From Clostridiaceae bacterium (lineage in GTDB: Bacteria; Bacillota; Clostridia; Oscillospirales; Acutalibacteraceae), in assembly GCA_016292785.1 (NCBI GenBank), contig JAEDFL010000016.1, positions 1 to 35,371 on the forward strand: DNA of 35,371 bases, written 5' to 3'. Shown in pieces: positions 1 to 8,090 of the stretch; position 1 is the stretch's first letter; each line of letters opens with the position of its first letter. The notes beneath the pieces were generated by a model. It was not told the origin of the DNA. It made no database searches and worked only from the letters and a program-made list of their open reading frames with translations. A program made the position numbers and the translations under genes.

Positions 1-72
1 GCTTGTACCGCTGTTTGAGCTTGTACCGCTGTTTGAGCTTGTGCCGCTGTTTGAGCTTGTGCCGCTGTTTGA
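1..72. repeat. Four tandem 18-bp repeats
   Basis: Four head-to-tail copies of an 18-bp unit (1-18, 19-36, 37-54, 55-72). The two left copies have A and the two right copies have G at unit position 7. They encode the Asn-Ser-Gly-Thr-Ser-Ser hexapeptide of the partial exported protein and probably continue beyond the window. Near-identical units suggest recent expansion by slippage. Confidence 0.9.
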
Positions 73-345
73 GGGATCCTCGGCAGTTGTTGCACCCGGA
101 TCTGCGGAAGGATCTGCAGAGGGATCAACCGACGGATCTGCGGAAGGATCTACCGAAGGATCGGCAGAGGGATCAACCGAAGGATCGGCAGAGGGATCGC
201 CCGATGTGCTTGATGAATTTGCCGCAGCAGCCTTTGCCGCCTCGACCTTGGCTGTGCTTATTTTGCCGATGCTTACTACGGAGGTTACCGCAACAGCAAC
301 AACGCAAAGCAATGCAGTCACACACTGAATAATTGTCTGTTTCAT
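1..345 (-). CDS. Exported low-complexity repeat protein, N-terminal part (partial)
   Basis: The first 115 codons of a gene that runs off the left edge of the window. It starts at ATG 345-343 behind a GGAG/AGGTG site. The first ~30 residues (MKQTIIQCVTALLCVVAVAV...) form a basic start and a hydrophobic stretch, so it is a signal peptide or a membrane anchor. After an Ala-rich segment the protein becomes nine Asp-Pro-Ser-(Ala/Val/Gly)-type tetrapeptides, then tandem Asn-Ser-Gly-Thr-Ser-Ser hexapeptides that continue to the edge. Such Pro/Ser/Thr-rich stretches are usually extended linkers in cell-surface proteins. The functional domain lies outside the window, so no function can be given. It is divergent from exoA. 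Confidence 0.8.
   Translation of the reverse strand, partial: MKQTIIQCVTALLCVVAVAVTSVVSIGKISTAKVEAAKAAAANSSSTSGDPSADPSVDPSADPSVDPSADPSVDPSADPSADPGATTAEDPSNSGTSSNSGTSSNSGTSSNSGTS
94..198. repeat. 12-bp unit array encoding Asp-Pro-Ser-X tetrapeptides
   Basis: Nine degenerate 12-bp units read on the minus strand as Asp-Pro-Ser-(Ala/Val) with a final Asp-Pro-Gly. Wobble positions differ between units, so this array looks older than the neighbouring 18-bp array. It forms a proline-rich linker in the same partial protein. Confidence 0.8.
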
Positions 346-396
346 TGTCACCTACTCCAATTCTTTGTTTTCTTAATATGTCGAAAAGACACAAGC

Positions 397-402
397 ATTA
401 TA
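397..402 (-). promoter_or_regulatory. Putative extended -10 of the exported repeat protein gene
   Basis: On the minus strand a TGA TATAAT extended -10 lies about 50 nt upstream of the ATG at 345. No convincing -35 was seen. This fits a sigma-A promoter with an extended -10. Confidence 0.5.
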
Positions 403-486
403 TCATATGATTATTCCAAAATCCAGTATATTTATATACTTTTTTAAAAAAATTTATTTTATTGGTAAAAATTCATATCTTGTTTA

Positions 487-515
487 TGGATTTTTTCTTA
501 TCGGTATGGTATAAT
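487..515 (+). promoter_or_regulatory. Putative promoter of exoA
   Basis: TATAAT at 510-515 is preceded by TGG, giving an extended -10. A weak -35-like TGGATT sits at 487-492 with 17-bp spacing. It leaves a short leader before the ribosome site at 535-540. The rest of 346-486 is AT-rich with no other feature seen. Confidence 0.55.
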
Positions 516-547
516 ACCGTTCGGTGTATTATACGGAGGTGTGTTTT

Positions 548-1306
548 TTGAGCAAAAAATTCATTTCGTGGAACGTAAACGGCATAAGAGCCTGCATGAC
601 AAAAGGCTTTATGGACGTTTTCAAGGCGCTTGACGCCGATATATTCTGCCTTCAGGAGACAAAGATGCAGGAGGGACAACTCGTTCTTGAGCTTGACGGT
701 TATCACCAGTACTGGAATTACGCCGAGAGAAAGGGCTATTCCGGAACTGCAATATTCACCAAAGAGGAGCCTCTGAACGTGACATACGGTCTCGGCATTG
801 ATGAGCTTGACACCGAGGGCAGACTCATTACCCTTGAGTTTGAGGATTTATACTTCATCACCGAGTACGTTCCCAATGCGCAGGACGGCCTGAAGCGGAT
901 AGATCACAGAATGAAATGGGAGGACGCTTTCCGTGAATACGTCTGTGAGCTTCAGAAGAAAAAGCCTGTTGTGTTCTGCGGCGATCTCAATGTCGCACAT
1001 AACGAAATCGACCTGAAAAATCCCAAAACCAACCGAGGAAACGCCGGCTTTTCAGACGAGGAAAGAGGAAAATTCGGTGAGCTTCTCGGCGCAGGCTTTA
1101 CCGATACATTCCGTTACTTCTACCCCGACCTTGAGAACGCTTACAGCTGGTGGTCATACCGCTTTAAGGCAAGGGAGAAGAATGTCGGCTGGCGTATTGA
1201 CTATTTCTGCGTTTCTAAGGCTCTTGAGCCGAGGCTCGAAAGTGCAAAAATACATACCGAAATCTACGGCTCGGATCACTGTCCGGTCGAGCTTGTAATC
1301 AAATAA
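548..1306 (+). CDS. exoA: Exodeoxyribonuclease III (AP endonuclease, Xth/ExoA family)
   Basis: A 252-residue cytoplasmic DNA-repair enzyme that cuts 5' of abasic sites and has 3'-5' exonuclease/3'-phosphatase activity. The family's metal and catalytic motifs are present in order: SWNVNGIRA near the N terminus, LQETKMQ with the metal-binding Glu, CGDLNVAH with the Asp/Asn pair, GWRIDYF, and the terminal GSDHCPV with the catalytic His. Length is normal for ExoA. The start chosen is TTG at 548, with GGAGGT seven bases upstream; an in-frame GTG at 524 lies upstream of that site and is unlikely. The next gene begins 12 bases downstream, so they are probably co-transcribed. Confidence 0.95.
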   Translation: MSKKFISWNVNGIRACMTKGFMDVFKALDADIFCLQETKMQEGQLVLELDGYHQYWNYAERKGYSGTAIFTKEEPLNVTYGLGIDELDTEGRLITLEFEDLYFITEYVPNAQDGLKRIDHRMKWEDAFREYVCELQKKKPVVFCGDLNVAHNEIDLKNPKTNRGNAGFSDEERGKFGELLGAGFTDTFRYFYPDLENAYSWWSYRFKAREKNVGWRIDYFCVSKALEPRLESAKIHTEIYGSDHCPVELVIK

Positions 1307-1318
1307 GAGGGAATTGTA

Positions 1319-2584
1319 ATGACAAGGAAGAATAAAACCGTTATAATAATTCTTTCCGCAGTTCTGGCAGTTTGCCTTGTTTTCACGGGACTTACCTTCA
1401 GCGGCAGTTTCACGGGCAAGCTTTTCGGCGGAATGGACACGGGAAGCGGAGCGGCTTTCTCCACGGTAAAGGAATACGAGTTCAAAACCGACTATCCGCT
1501 TGTTAAAACTCAGCTTGAAAATGTTTTTTATGAGCCAAATCCCGACGGTACAATAAAATACTACAAGTACCGTGACGGCGAATTTCACGAGCTGAGCGGT
1601 GTGAAAACGCAGAAAGTGACCGTTGCCTGCAGTTATCAGGAGGTGCCGTTAACCCTGTACTTCCTTGACGACACCGACGTCGGAACGATCTGCTACGGTC
1701 TGTTCAATTCAAAACAGGACACCAAGGTCAAGACCTTTTCGTACATTCTGGCAAGGGTTATCGACTGTCCCAAGTCCTTTGAGGACTCCGCAAGAACACA
1801 GTATGTTATGCTCCTCGACATGGACGCCGAGGACGCCTACAAGGAAAACAAGACCTATTCCGATATCTACTCCTTTGACAGGAAGTCGGGAACGGCAACT
1901 CTGATCGTTTCATCAAGAGACCGCACGGTACAGGAGGACGCAACCCAGAGCGAAACATGGACGGTCTTTACCGACGCTTCCGTCAACAATATGAGTAAGT
2001 ACGACTGGTTTGCCTCAACAAGATATCACGACACAAACGCCGAAAAGCTTCTCTACGACTTTATGTCGGTTGAAAGCTCAAGGAGCGTCAGAAAATCGTC
2101 TTCAACCGTATTCACAAATTCACCGAGCTATGATATCTGGGAAAAGGACGGAAGTGTTTACTTCTTTGCCGATTCCGAGGACGGCTTTAACCTCGTCAAG
2201 GACGGCAAGAAAGACTCTCCGCTCAAAAAGTTCAGCGGAAGCTTCTCCGACTATTTAGTCGGCAGTCACTTCATTTTCGATCCGTCTGCAATGGAATTCA
2301 CCGATGTTTACACCGGTGAAACAAAGTCGGTAAAGAAGGCTCGTTTTGAGTCCCTTTCCGGATTCATCGCCTCCCCCGGCGGTCAGAACTTCATCGTTTT
2401 CTGCGGCGGCAATAAACAGGCAATGATAATCTACAAGACCGATGAGGACGAAGCAACCATAGTTTCCGACTCCGATATTTTCAACAGCGGAATTTGCAAT
2501 TACTGCTTTATCAATAACAATACCGTTCTTGTATCAAACTATGCCGAAGACGGCACGGCTCTCAACCGTATCGTAAAAATATAA
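1319..2584 (+). CDS. Hypothetical membrane-anchored extracytoplasmic protein
   Basis: A 421-residue protein I do not recognise. Residues ~7-27 form one hydrophobic segment after a basic N terminus (MTRKNK), without an obvious signal-peptidase site, so it is probably an N-terminally anchored protein with a large outside domain. The rest is rich in Asp, Lys, Ser, Tyr and Phe, with alternating short hydrophobic stretches suggesting mostly beta structure. Phrases such as DGSVYFFAD and DSEDGFNLVKDGKK resemble propeller-type repeats, but no named family could be assigned. It lies between exoA and the dCMP deaminase gene with gaps of 12 and 15 bases, so it is very likely in the same transcript. No catalytic motif was seen. 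Confidence 0.8.
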   Translation: MTRKNKTVIIILSAVLAVCLVFTGLTFSGSFTGKLFGGMDTGSGAAFSTVKEYEFKTDYPLVKTQLENVFYEPNPDGTIKYYKYRDGEFHELSGVKTQKVTVACSYQEVPLTLYFLDDTDVGTICYGLFNSKQDTKVKTFSYILARVIDCPKSFEDSARTQYVMLLDMDAEDAYKENKTYSDIYSFDRKSGTATLIVSSRDRTVQEDATQSETWTVFTDASVNNMSKYDWFASTRYHDTNAEKLLYDFMSVESSRSVRKSSSTVFTNSPSYDIWEKDGSVYFFADSEDGFNLVKDGKKDSPLKKFSGSFSDYLVGSHFIFDPSAMEFTDVYTGETKSVKKARFESLSGFIASPGGQNFIVFCGGNKQAMIIYKTDEDEATIVSDSDIFNSGICNYCFINNNTVLVSNYAEDGTALNRIVKI

Positions 2585-2599
2585 ACCGGAGGGAAGAAA

Positions 2600-3100
2600 A
2601 TGTCAAAAAGAGAGGATTACATTTCCTGGGACGAATACTTCATGGGCGTTGCTCTGCTCGCCGCAAAGAGAAGTAAGGATCCCAACACGCAGGTCGGTGC
2701 CTGTATAGTAAACGAAAATAAAAAGATAATGTCCGTCGGTTACAACGGATTTCCCCTTGGCTGCAGTGACGATGATTTTCCGTGGGACAGAAGCGCAGAC
2801 AGCGATTACGACACCAAATACCCCTATGTCTGCCACGCCGAGCTGAACGCTATACTCAACAACGCAGGCGCTCCCTTGAGCGGTTGCAGCGTTTACGTTG
2901 CTCTTTTCCCCTGCAACGAATGTGCCAAAGCGATTATCCAGTGCGGAATTAAAAAGGTATTCTACCTCTCCGACAAATACAACGGCACAAGCGGCAACCT
3001 CGCTTCCAAGCGTATGTTCGACGCCGCAGGAGTGGAATATATTCAGCTTTCTTTGCCGCACAAAGAAATTACAATCAACTTTGACGAAAGTCTTGTATAA
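2600..3100 (+). CDS. Deoxycytidylate (dCMP) deaminase family protein
   Basis: A 166-residue zinc-dependent deaminase, expected to convert dCMP to dUMP for thymidylate synthesis. The zinc-site motifs are clear: CHAELNAI (His ligand and catalytic Glu) and PCNECAKAI (the two Cys ligands). The N-terminal stretch with DPNTQVGACIV and GYNGFP is typical of the dCMP deaminase/ComEB family rather than cytidine deaminase. ATG 2600 follows a GGAGGG site. It sits downstream of the membrane-anchored protein gene and 56 bases before secA. dCMP deaminases are often allosterically controlled by dCTP/dTTP; the sequence alone does not show whether this one is. Confidence 0.9.
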   Translation: MSKREDYISWDEYFMGVALLAAKRSKDPNTQVGACIVNENKKIMSVGYNGFPLGCSDDDFPWDRSADSDYDTKYPYVCHAELNAILNNAGAPLSGCSVYVALFPCNECAKAIIQCGIKKVFYLSDKYNGTSGNLASKRMFDAAGVEYIQLSLPHKEITINFDESLV

Positions 3101-3156
3101 TCTTTTCTTTTGTGATATCATTAAAAAGTTAATTTAGTTCTGAAAGGAATGAAAAT

Positions 3157-5898
3157 ATGGGTTTACTCAAAAAAATCTTCGGAGACTATTCCGCTAAAGA
3201 AGTCAAGCGTGTAACTCCGATCAAAAATAAAGTTCTTTCCCTTGAGGAGGAGTATTCAAAGCTCAGCGACAAAGATCTTCAGGCGAAAACTCCCGAATTT
3301 AAGGAAAGACTCGCAAAGGGCGAAACTCTCGACGATATTCTTCCCGAGGCTTTTGCCGCCTGCCGTGAGGCTTCATGGCGTGTGCTCGGAATGAAGCATT
3401 TCCCCGTGCAGATAATCGGCGGTATCATCCTCCATCAGGGACGTATTGCCGAGATGAAAACAGGTGAAGGTAAAACTCTTGTAGCTACCCTTCCCGCTTA
3501 CCTCAACGCTCTTTCGGGCAACGGCGTTCACATTGTTACCGTCAACGATTACCTTGCACGCCGTGACTCCGAGTGGATGGGCAAGCTCTACAAGTTCATG
3601 GGACTGAAGGTCGGTCTTATCGTTCACGGTCTTGACAACGACGAGCGCAAGGCAGCCTATGCCGCCGACATCACCTACGGAACAAACAACGAGATGGGAT
3701 TTGACTATCTTCGTGACAATATGGTTCCGTACAAGGAAAACAAGGTTCAGAGAGGTCACAACTTCGCCATAGTCGATGAGGTTGACTCCATTCTCATTGA
3801 TGAGGCACGTACCCCTCTTATCATTTCAGGCCGAGGCGACCAGTCAACCGAGCTTTACACCCTCGCCAACAACTTTGTCCATACTCTTTCAAAGGCGGTC
3901 GTCAAGGAGATCGACTCCAAGCAGAACGCCGAGGACGTTGCCGACGGCGACTACATCGTTGACGAGAAGGCAAGGACTGCTTCCCTTACCAAGAGCGGTA
4001 TTGCCAAGGCCGAGGCATATTTCAACGTTGACAACCTCATGGACGCCGACAATATGACTCTTATGCACCACATCAATCAGGCTATCAAGGCGGTCGGCGT
4101 TATGCGCCGTGACATCGACTATGTTGTCAAAGACAATCAGGTTCTTATCGTTGACGAGTTCACAGGACGTATTATGCTCGGCAGACGCTATAACGAAGGT
4201 CTGCATCAGGCTATCGAAGCAAAGGAAGGCGTTAAGGTTGAGCACGAGAGTAAGACGCTTGCCACAATTACATTCCAGAACTACTTCCGTCTTTACAAGA
4301 AGCTGTCGGGTATGACAGGTACGGCTATGACGGAGAGCCAGGAATTCCAGGAGATCTACTCCCTCGACGTTGTTGAGATTCCGACCAACAAGCCGATGAT
4401 CCGTGTTGACAATCACGACGTTGTTTACAAGACCGAGGCGGCAAAATATAACGCTCTTATCAATCAGGTTATCGAGTGCCACGAAAAAGGACAGCCCGTC
4501 CTCGTCGGTACGGTTTCGATCGAAAAATCTGAGGTTCTCTCAAAGCTTCTCAAATCGCGCGGAATTAAGCATGAGGTTCTCAACGCTAAGTTCCACGACA
4601 AGGAAGCCGAGATCGTAGCTCAGGCAGGTAAATACGGCGCAGTCACAATCGCAACGAACATGGCAGGCCGTGGTACCGATATTATGCTCGGCGGTAATTC
4701 CGAGTTCCTTGCCAAGGCCGCAATGCGCCGCAAGGGCTACAGCGAAGAAATGATAGTCGAAGCAACCGGATTTGCAGAGACCGACGATGAGGAAATCTTA
4801 ACCGCAAGAAAAGAATATGCCGAGCTTGAGCAGTCCTTTAAGGATTCAATCAAGGACGAGGCTGAAAAGGTGCGTGAAGCAGGCGGACTTTTCATCATCG
4901 GTACGGAGCGCCACGACTCACGCCGAATTGATAACCAGTTAAGAGGACGTTCGGGACGTCAGGGCGATCCCGGTGAAAGCCGTTTCTACCTTTCGCTTGA
5001 GGACGACCTTATGCGTCTCTTCGGCGGCGAAAGACTTCAGTCGGTAATGGATACCCTCGGAGCGGACGAAAATATGCCGATCGACTCCAAGATGGTTTCA
5101 CGTTCTATCGAGTCGGCTCAGAAGAAGAAGGAGTCCCAGAACTTTGCAATCCGTAAGAACGTTCTCCAGTACGACGACGTTATGAACAGACAGAGAGAGC
5201 TTATTTACGAGCAGCGTAACCGAGTTCTTGAAGGCGAGGATCTCAAAGCGTCGATTCTCAAGATGCTTGACGAATCCGTCACCGAGTCCGTTGACTTCTA
5301 CTGTGCTTCCGCTCTGCCCAAGGACGAGTGGAACATCAGCGGTCTCAAGGAGAAATATCTCGGCTGGATCACAAATCCCGATGACTTTGAGGACATCGAA
5401 GCCTTTGACCGTGACGAGGCAAGAGAAATGCTCATCAACAGAGGTCATGAGCGTTATGAAGCCCGTGAGCAGGAGCTTACTCCCGAAATTATGAGAAGCC
5501 TTGAGCATATGATCCTTCTGAGAAACGTTGATACATTCTGGATGGATCACATCGACGCAATGGAGGAGCTCAAGAGAGGTATCAACCTGCGAGCTTACGG
5601 TAATCAGGATCCCGTTGTTGCTTACAGAATGGAAAGCTATGATATGTTTGACGAGATGAGCAACTCGATCCGTGAGAACACCGTCCGTCAGATGCTCACC
5701 GTCCGCATCCGAAGCGAGGAGGACACAAAGCGTGAGCAGACCGCCAAGGTCACAAGCGAAAGCGGCGCCTCCGACGGAAGCGAAAAGGGCAGAACGGTAC
5801 GCAAGAAAGCCGCTCCCGGCCCCAATGATCCGTGCCCCTGCGGAAGCGGAAAGAAATACAAAAAGTGCTGCGGCAATCCCGCAAATCACGGTAAATAA
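3157..5898 (+). CDS. secA: Preprotein translocase ATPase SecA
   Basis: A 913-residue motor ATPase that drives unfolded preproteins through the SecYEG channel at the cytoplasmic membrane. Visible motifs in order: Walker A MKTGEGKT near residue 105, the DEAD-type VDEVDSILIDEARTPLI, the preprotein-binding region, helicase domain 2 with NMAGRGTDIMLGG and QLRGRSGRQGDPG, the scaffold/wing region, and a C-terminal zinc-binding tail with CPCGSGKKYKKCC. That tail is the usual SecB/ribosome-contact element. Length is normal for Clostridia. The start has a GAAAGGA site. An out-of-frame ATG eight bases upstream is not used. This appears to be the housekeeping SecA; no secA2 is seen in the window. Confidence 0.98.
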   Translation: MGLLKKIFGDYSAKEVKRVTPIKNKVLSLEEEYSKLSDKDLQAKTPEFKERLAKGETLDDILPEAFAACREASWRVLGMKHFPVQIIGGIILHQGRIAEMKTGEGKTLVATLPAYLNALSGNGVHIVTVNDYLARRDSEWMGKLYKFMGLKVGLIVHGLDNDERKAAYAADITYGTNNEMGFDYLRDNMVPYKENKVQRGHNFAIVDEVDSILIDEARTPLIISGRGDQSTELYTLANNFVHTLSKAVVKEIDSKQNAEDVADGDYIVDEKARTASLTKSGIAKAEAYFNVDNLMDADNMTLMHHINQAIKAVGVMRRDIDYVVKDNQVLIVDEFTGRIMLGRRYNEGLHQAIEAKEGVKVEHESKTLATITFQNYFRLYKKLSGMTGTAMTESQEFQEIYSLDVVEIPTNKPMIRVDNHDVVYKTEAAKYNALINQVIECHEKGQPVLVGTVSIEKSEVLSKLLKSRGIKHEVLNAKFHDKEAEIVAQAGKYGAVTIATNMAGRGTDIMLGGNSEFLAKAAMRRKGYSEEMIVEATGFAETDDEEILTARKEYAELEQSFKDSIKDEAEKVREAGGLFIIGTERHDSRRIDNQLRGRSGRQGDPGESRFYLSLEDDLMRLFGGERLQSVMDTLGADENMPIDSKMVSRSIESAQKKKESQNFAIRKNVLQYDDVMNRQRELIYEQRNRVLEGEDLKASILKMLDESVTESVDFYCASALPKDEWNISGLKEKYLGWITNPDDFEDIEAFDRDEAREMLINRGHERYEAREQELTPEIMRSLEHMILLRNVDTFWMDHIDAMEELKRGINLRAYGNQDPVVAYRMESYDMFDEMSNSIRENTVRQMLTVRIRSEEDTKREQTAKVTSESGASDGSEKGRTVRKKAAPGPNDPCPCGSGKKYKKCCGNPANHGK

Positions 5899-5903
5899 AA
5901 GCA

Positions 5904-5962
5904 AACGAGCTGTCACACTCATCGCTTTCAAAAGGAGCTTTTTCGGGTGTGATAGCTCTGTT
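5904..5962 (+). other. Long stem-loop between secA and the PI-PLC gene
   Basis: Arms 5907-5918 and 5947-5958 form a fully paired 12-bp RNA stem with a single G-U wobble, extendable by about three pairs with one bulge. The 28-nt loop contains a smaller pairing. No uninterrupted T-run follows directly, so it is a weak terminator or a processing/attenuation structure rather than a classical terminator. Confidence 0.5.
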
Positions 5963-5993
5963 CAGATTTTACAGTATAAAGGATCGGTATATA

Positions 5994-7133
5994 ATGAAAT
6001 ACATAACAAAATACATCTCCGCTCTGCTCTCCCTTATCCTCTGTTTTTTCTTCACCTATCCGTCTATCATCAGTCAGGGTAAGGAACAGCGAGAAATTGA
6101 TATTCAGGAGCAGATCGACCGTGTTGCGCAGCTTGAAAAGGACTATGCAAGCGGAAACTACACCAAGGTCAACGAAGCCGGTTTCTGCGATTTTGACCTT
6201 GAAAAAACCTGTGCCGACGGCGTAAAATATAACGAAGTCGCCTTTATCGGCACTCACAACAGCTATCAGAAGCAATCCGTTCCTGCAAGGCAGAAGCTTT
6301 TCCGTGACGCTTCAACCGTGACGTTCGGACTGGTAAAGGCAGAAAAACCGGAATTTTTCAGCGACACTCTCACCGAGCAGTTCAATCTCGGCATCAGAAG
6401 TATAGAAATCGACGTTGAAACTGTTGTTGAGGACGGCAAGGTCAGCTTTGTCTGCACACACGCTCCCGTTGTCGATATGACAACAACCTGCTATGACTTC
6501 GCCCTTGCTCTCAAGGAAATAAAGCTCTGGTCGGACGCAAACCCCAACCACCTACCCATCACGGTGATAATCGAGCCTAAAAAGGTCTTTATTCCCGAAA
6601 AAAATATGCGTCTTTTTAACTGTAAATACGCCAACGAGCTTGGCAGACAGGCTCAGGAGATTTTCGGCGACACGCTTCTCACTCCTGAGGATATGCTCGG
6701 CGAGTATAATTCCTTCAAGGAAATGAGAGAGGCTGACGGCTGGATGACGCTCAGCGAGACGAGAGGTCACGTTATGATACTCCTGCACGATACGACAGCA
6801 ACAGAGGATTATATCAAGCAGGATCCGTCAATCAAATCTCAGGTTATGTTCCCCATGCTCAGGTATGACGACCGTGACAGAGACTGCACCTCCTTCCTGC
6901 TCATAAACAAGGCAAGCGATATAAAAAATCAGGCTGAGGAAGTCCTCGGAAAAAATCTCATCATCAGATCGAGATCCGACAATTTCGGCTCATACAAGGA
7001 ATCCGATTCACAGACCGTTCTTAACAGCGGTGCACAGATCGTTTCGACCGACTATCCCCCAAAAGCGGATATGACGAACGCAGAACGCTGTGTCGCCTTC
7101 GGCGGCGGATATACCGTTACGCTTTCAAAATAA
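5994..7133 (+). CDS. Exported PI-PLC X-domain-like phosphodiesterase
   Basis: A 379-residue protein whose N-terminal ~25 residues (MKYITKYISALLSLILCFFF) form a signal peptide or anchor. Next comes a PI-PLC-like TIM-barrel domain: GTHNSYQK with the first catalytic His, then IRSIEIDVE and VCTHAPVVD with acidic residues and a second His. This resembles the calcium-dependent phosphoinositide phospholipase C-like family found in many bacteria. The substrate is unknown; phosphatidylinositol, glycerophosphodiesters or other surface phospholipids are possible. The start ATG 5994 follows AAAGGA; an upstream in-frame ATG at 5949 falls inside the preceding stem-loop and lacks a ribosome site. It lies 95 bases after secA and ends at a strong terminator. 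Confidence 0.8.
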   Translation: MKYITKYISALLSLILCFFFTYPSIISQGKEQREIDIQEQIDRVAQLEKDYASGNYTKVNEAGFCDFDLEKTCADGVKYNEVAFIGTHNSYQKQSVPARQKLFRDASTVTFGLVKAEKPEFFSDTLTEQFNLGIRSIEIDVETVVEDGKVSFVCTHAPVVDMTTTCYDFALALKEIKLWSDANPNHLPITVIIEPKKVFIPEKNMRLFNCKYANELGRQAQEIFGDTLLTPEDMLGEYNSFKEMREADGWMTLSETRGHVMILLHDTTATEDYIKQDPSIKSQVMFPMLRYDDRDRDCTSFLLINKASDIKNQAEEVLGKNLIIRSRSDNFGSYKESDSQTVLNSGAQIVSTDYPPKADMTNAERCVAFGGGYTVTLSK

Positions 7134-7150
7134 CAGGTTCAATAAAGTAC

Positions 7151-7193
7151 AAGACTGCAAGTTATCCGAAAGGACAGGCTTGCAGTCTTTTTT
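7151..7193 (+). terminator. Rho-independent terminator after the PI-PLC gene
   Basis: A perfect 11-bp inverted repeat (7151-7161 and 7179-7189) with a 17-nt loop, followed by a T-run to 7193. It ends the plus-strand transcript. It lies just beyond the convergent dockerin gene and may also stop that one, but the minus-side T content is poorer. Confidence 0.9.
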
Positions 7194-7222
7194 GATGTTA
7201 GATTGTCGGCGAAACAGCTTTT

Positions 7223-8068
7223 TTAAAATCCGAACTGACCGAGATATGTGGTTCTTCCGTGTTCCTTAATTACATCTGTTTTTCCGTTGCTGTGCTTCAT
7301 ATAAAAAACATTGTCATAAGGCATTTCAATGCTGAGATCGGTAACTCTGCCGCTGCTGTCGGCGACGGCCTCAATAATCGTACCCATGTATGTAACATAT
7401 CCCGATGTGAAGCTCTTTATCTCGGTTTTGTCCGAACAATATTCGAACGGAAATGCTCCTGCCGCATTGTAAACGGCGTCACTTTTCACATCAACCTTTT
7501 CGCTTTTTATAATAAGCGTAATTTTCAGATTGCCGCCCTGTTTGACGATGCTTGCCGAACTGAGCATATCCTCGGTAAGCTTGGTTTCGGGGCCGTATAA
7601 GCTGACCGCAAAACCGTCCTTATCCTTTCCGTTTACGAACTCCGCCTCTACGGAAGCCGGATTTGACTTGATCTCGCTAACCTTACCGTTAATGGAGTAT
7701 ATACCGGAATCATCGGTCGTGACCTTTGCCCTTTTCGCCTGAGCGTAGGTCTTTTTCAGCGCATTGTTGTAGTATTCGACAACCTCTTTCTTTGTGGACG
7801 GAATTTTGCCCATCGTTTCAAGTCCGACCGAAACTTTAAGGATTTTCAAAGCGTCGGAGGAATTGATCGTTCCGTCGCCGTTTACGTCGGCATTAGCCTT
7901 GATAAAGCCCTTATTTTCAATACCAACGCTGTATTGAAGCACTCCGAGAGCATCGGCGGAGTTGATTGCTCCGTCACCGTTGACGTCACCGAGGGTTGCC
8001 GCAGAAGCGCCGACCGTCAGAGCCGCCGCAAGCGATACCGCAGAAATAACCTTAGTTAATTTTTTCAT
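7223..8068 (-). CDS. Exported protein with N-terminal dockerin-type repeats
   Basis: A 281-residue protein. Residues 1-24 are a signal peptide (MKKLTKVISAVSLAAALTVG, then ASA). Immediately after come two Ca-binding dockerin type I-like repeats: GDVNGDGAINSADALGVLQ and DVNGDGTINSSDALKILKV, about residues 26-85. The remaining ~195 residues contain a polar linker and a probable beta-rich domain that I cannot assign. Dockerins normally bind cohesins in cellulosomes and usually sit C-terminally or between modules; here the dockerin is N-terminal. ATG 8068 has an AAAGGAG site; an upstream in-frame start would disrupt the signal peptide. It is the last gene of the beta-galactosidase operon, 22 bases after the isomerase gene. 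A scaffold-associated or a simple calcium-stabilised surface role are both possible. Confidence 0.85.
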   Translation of the reverse strand: MKKLTKVISAVSLAAALTVGASAATLGDVNGDGAINSADALGVLQYSVGIENKGFIKANADVNGDGTINSSDALKILKVSVGLETMGKIPSTKKEVVEYYNNALKKTYAQAKRAKVTTDDSGIYSINGKVSEIKSNPASVEAEFVNGKDKDGFAVSLYGPETKLTEDMLSSASIVKQGGNLKITLIIKSEKVDVKSDAVYNAAGAFPFEYCSDKTEIKSFTSGYVTYMGTIIEAVADSSGRVTDLSIEMPYDNVFYMKHSNGKTDVIKEHGRTTYLGQFGF

Positions 8069-8090
8069 TGTTTTTTCTCCTTTTAGATTT

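Noticed and set aside
5098..5931. Long open frame on the minus strand across the 3' part of secA
   Set aside because: It lies opposite a complete, well-conserved gene, has no ribosome site or recognisable domain, and the reading reflects codon bias. Similar long antisense frames across lacZ (10202-11122) and tsaD (24656-25582) were rejected for the same reason.
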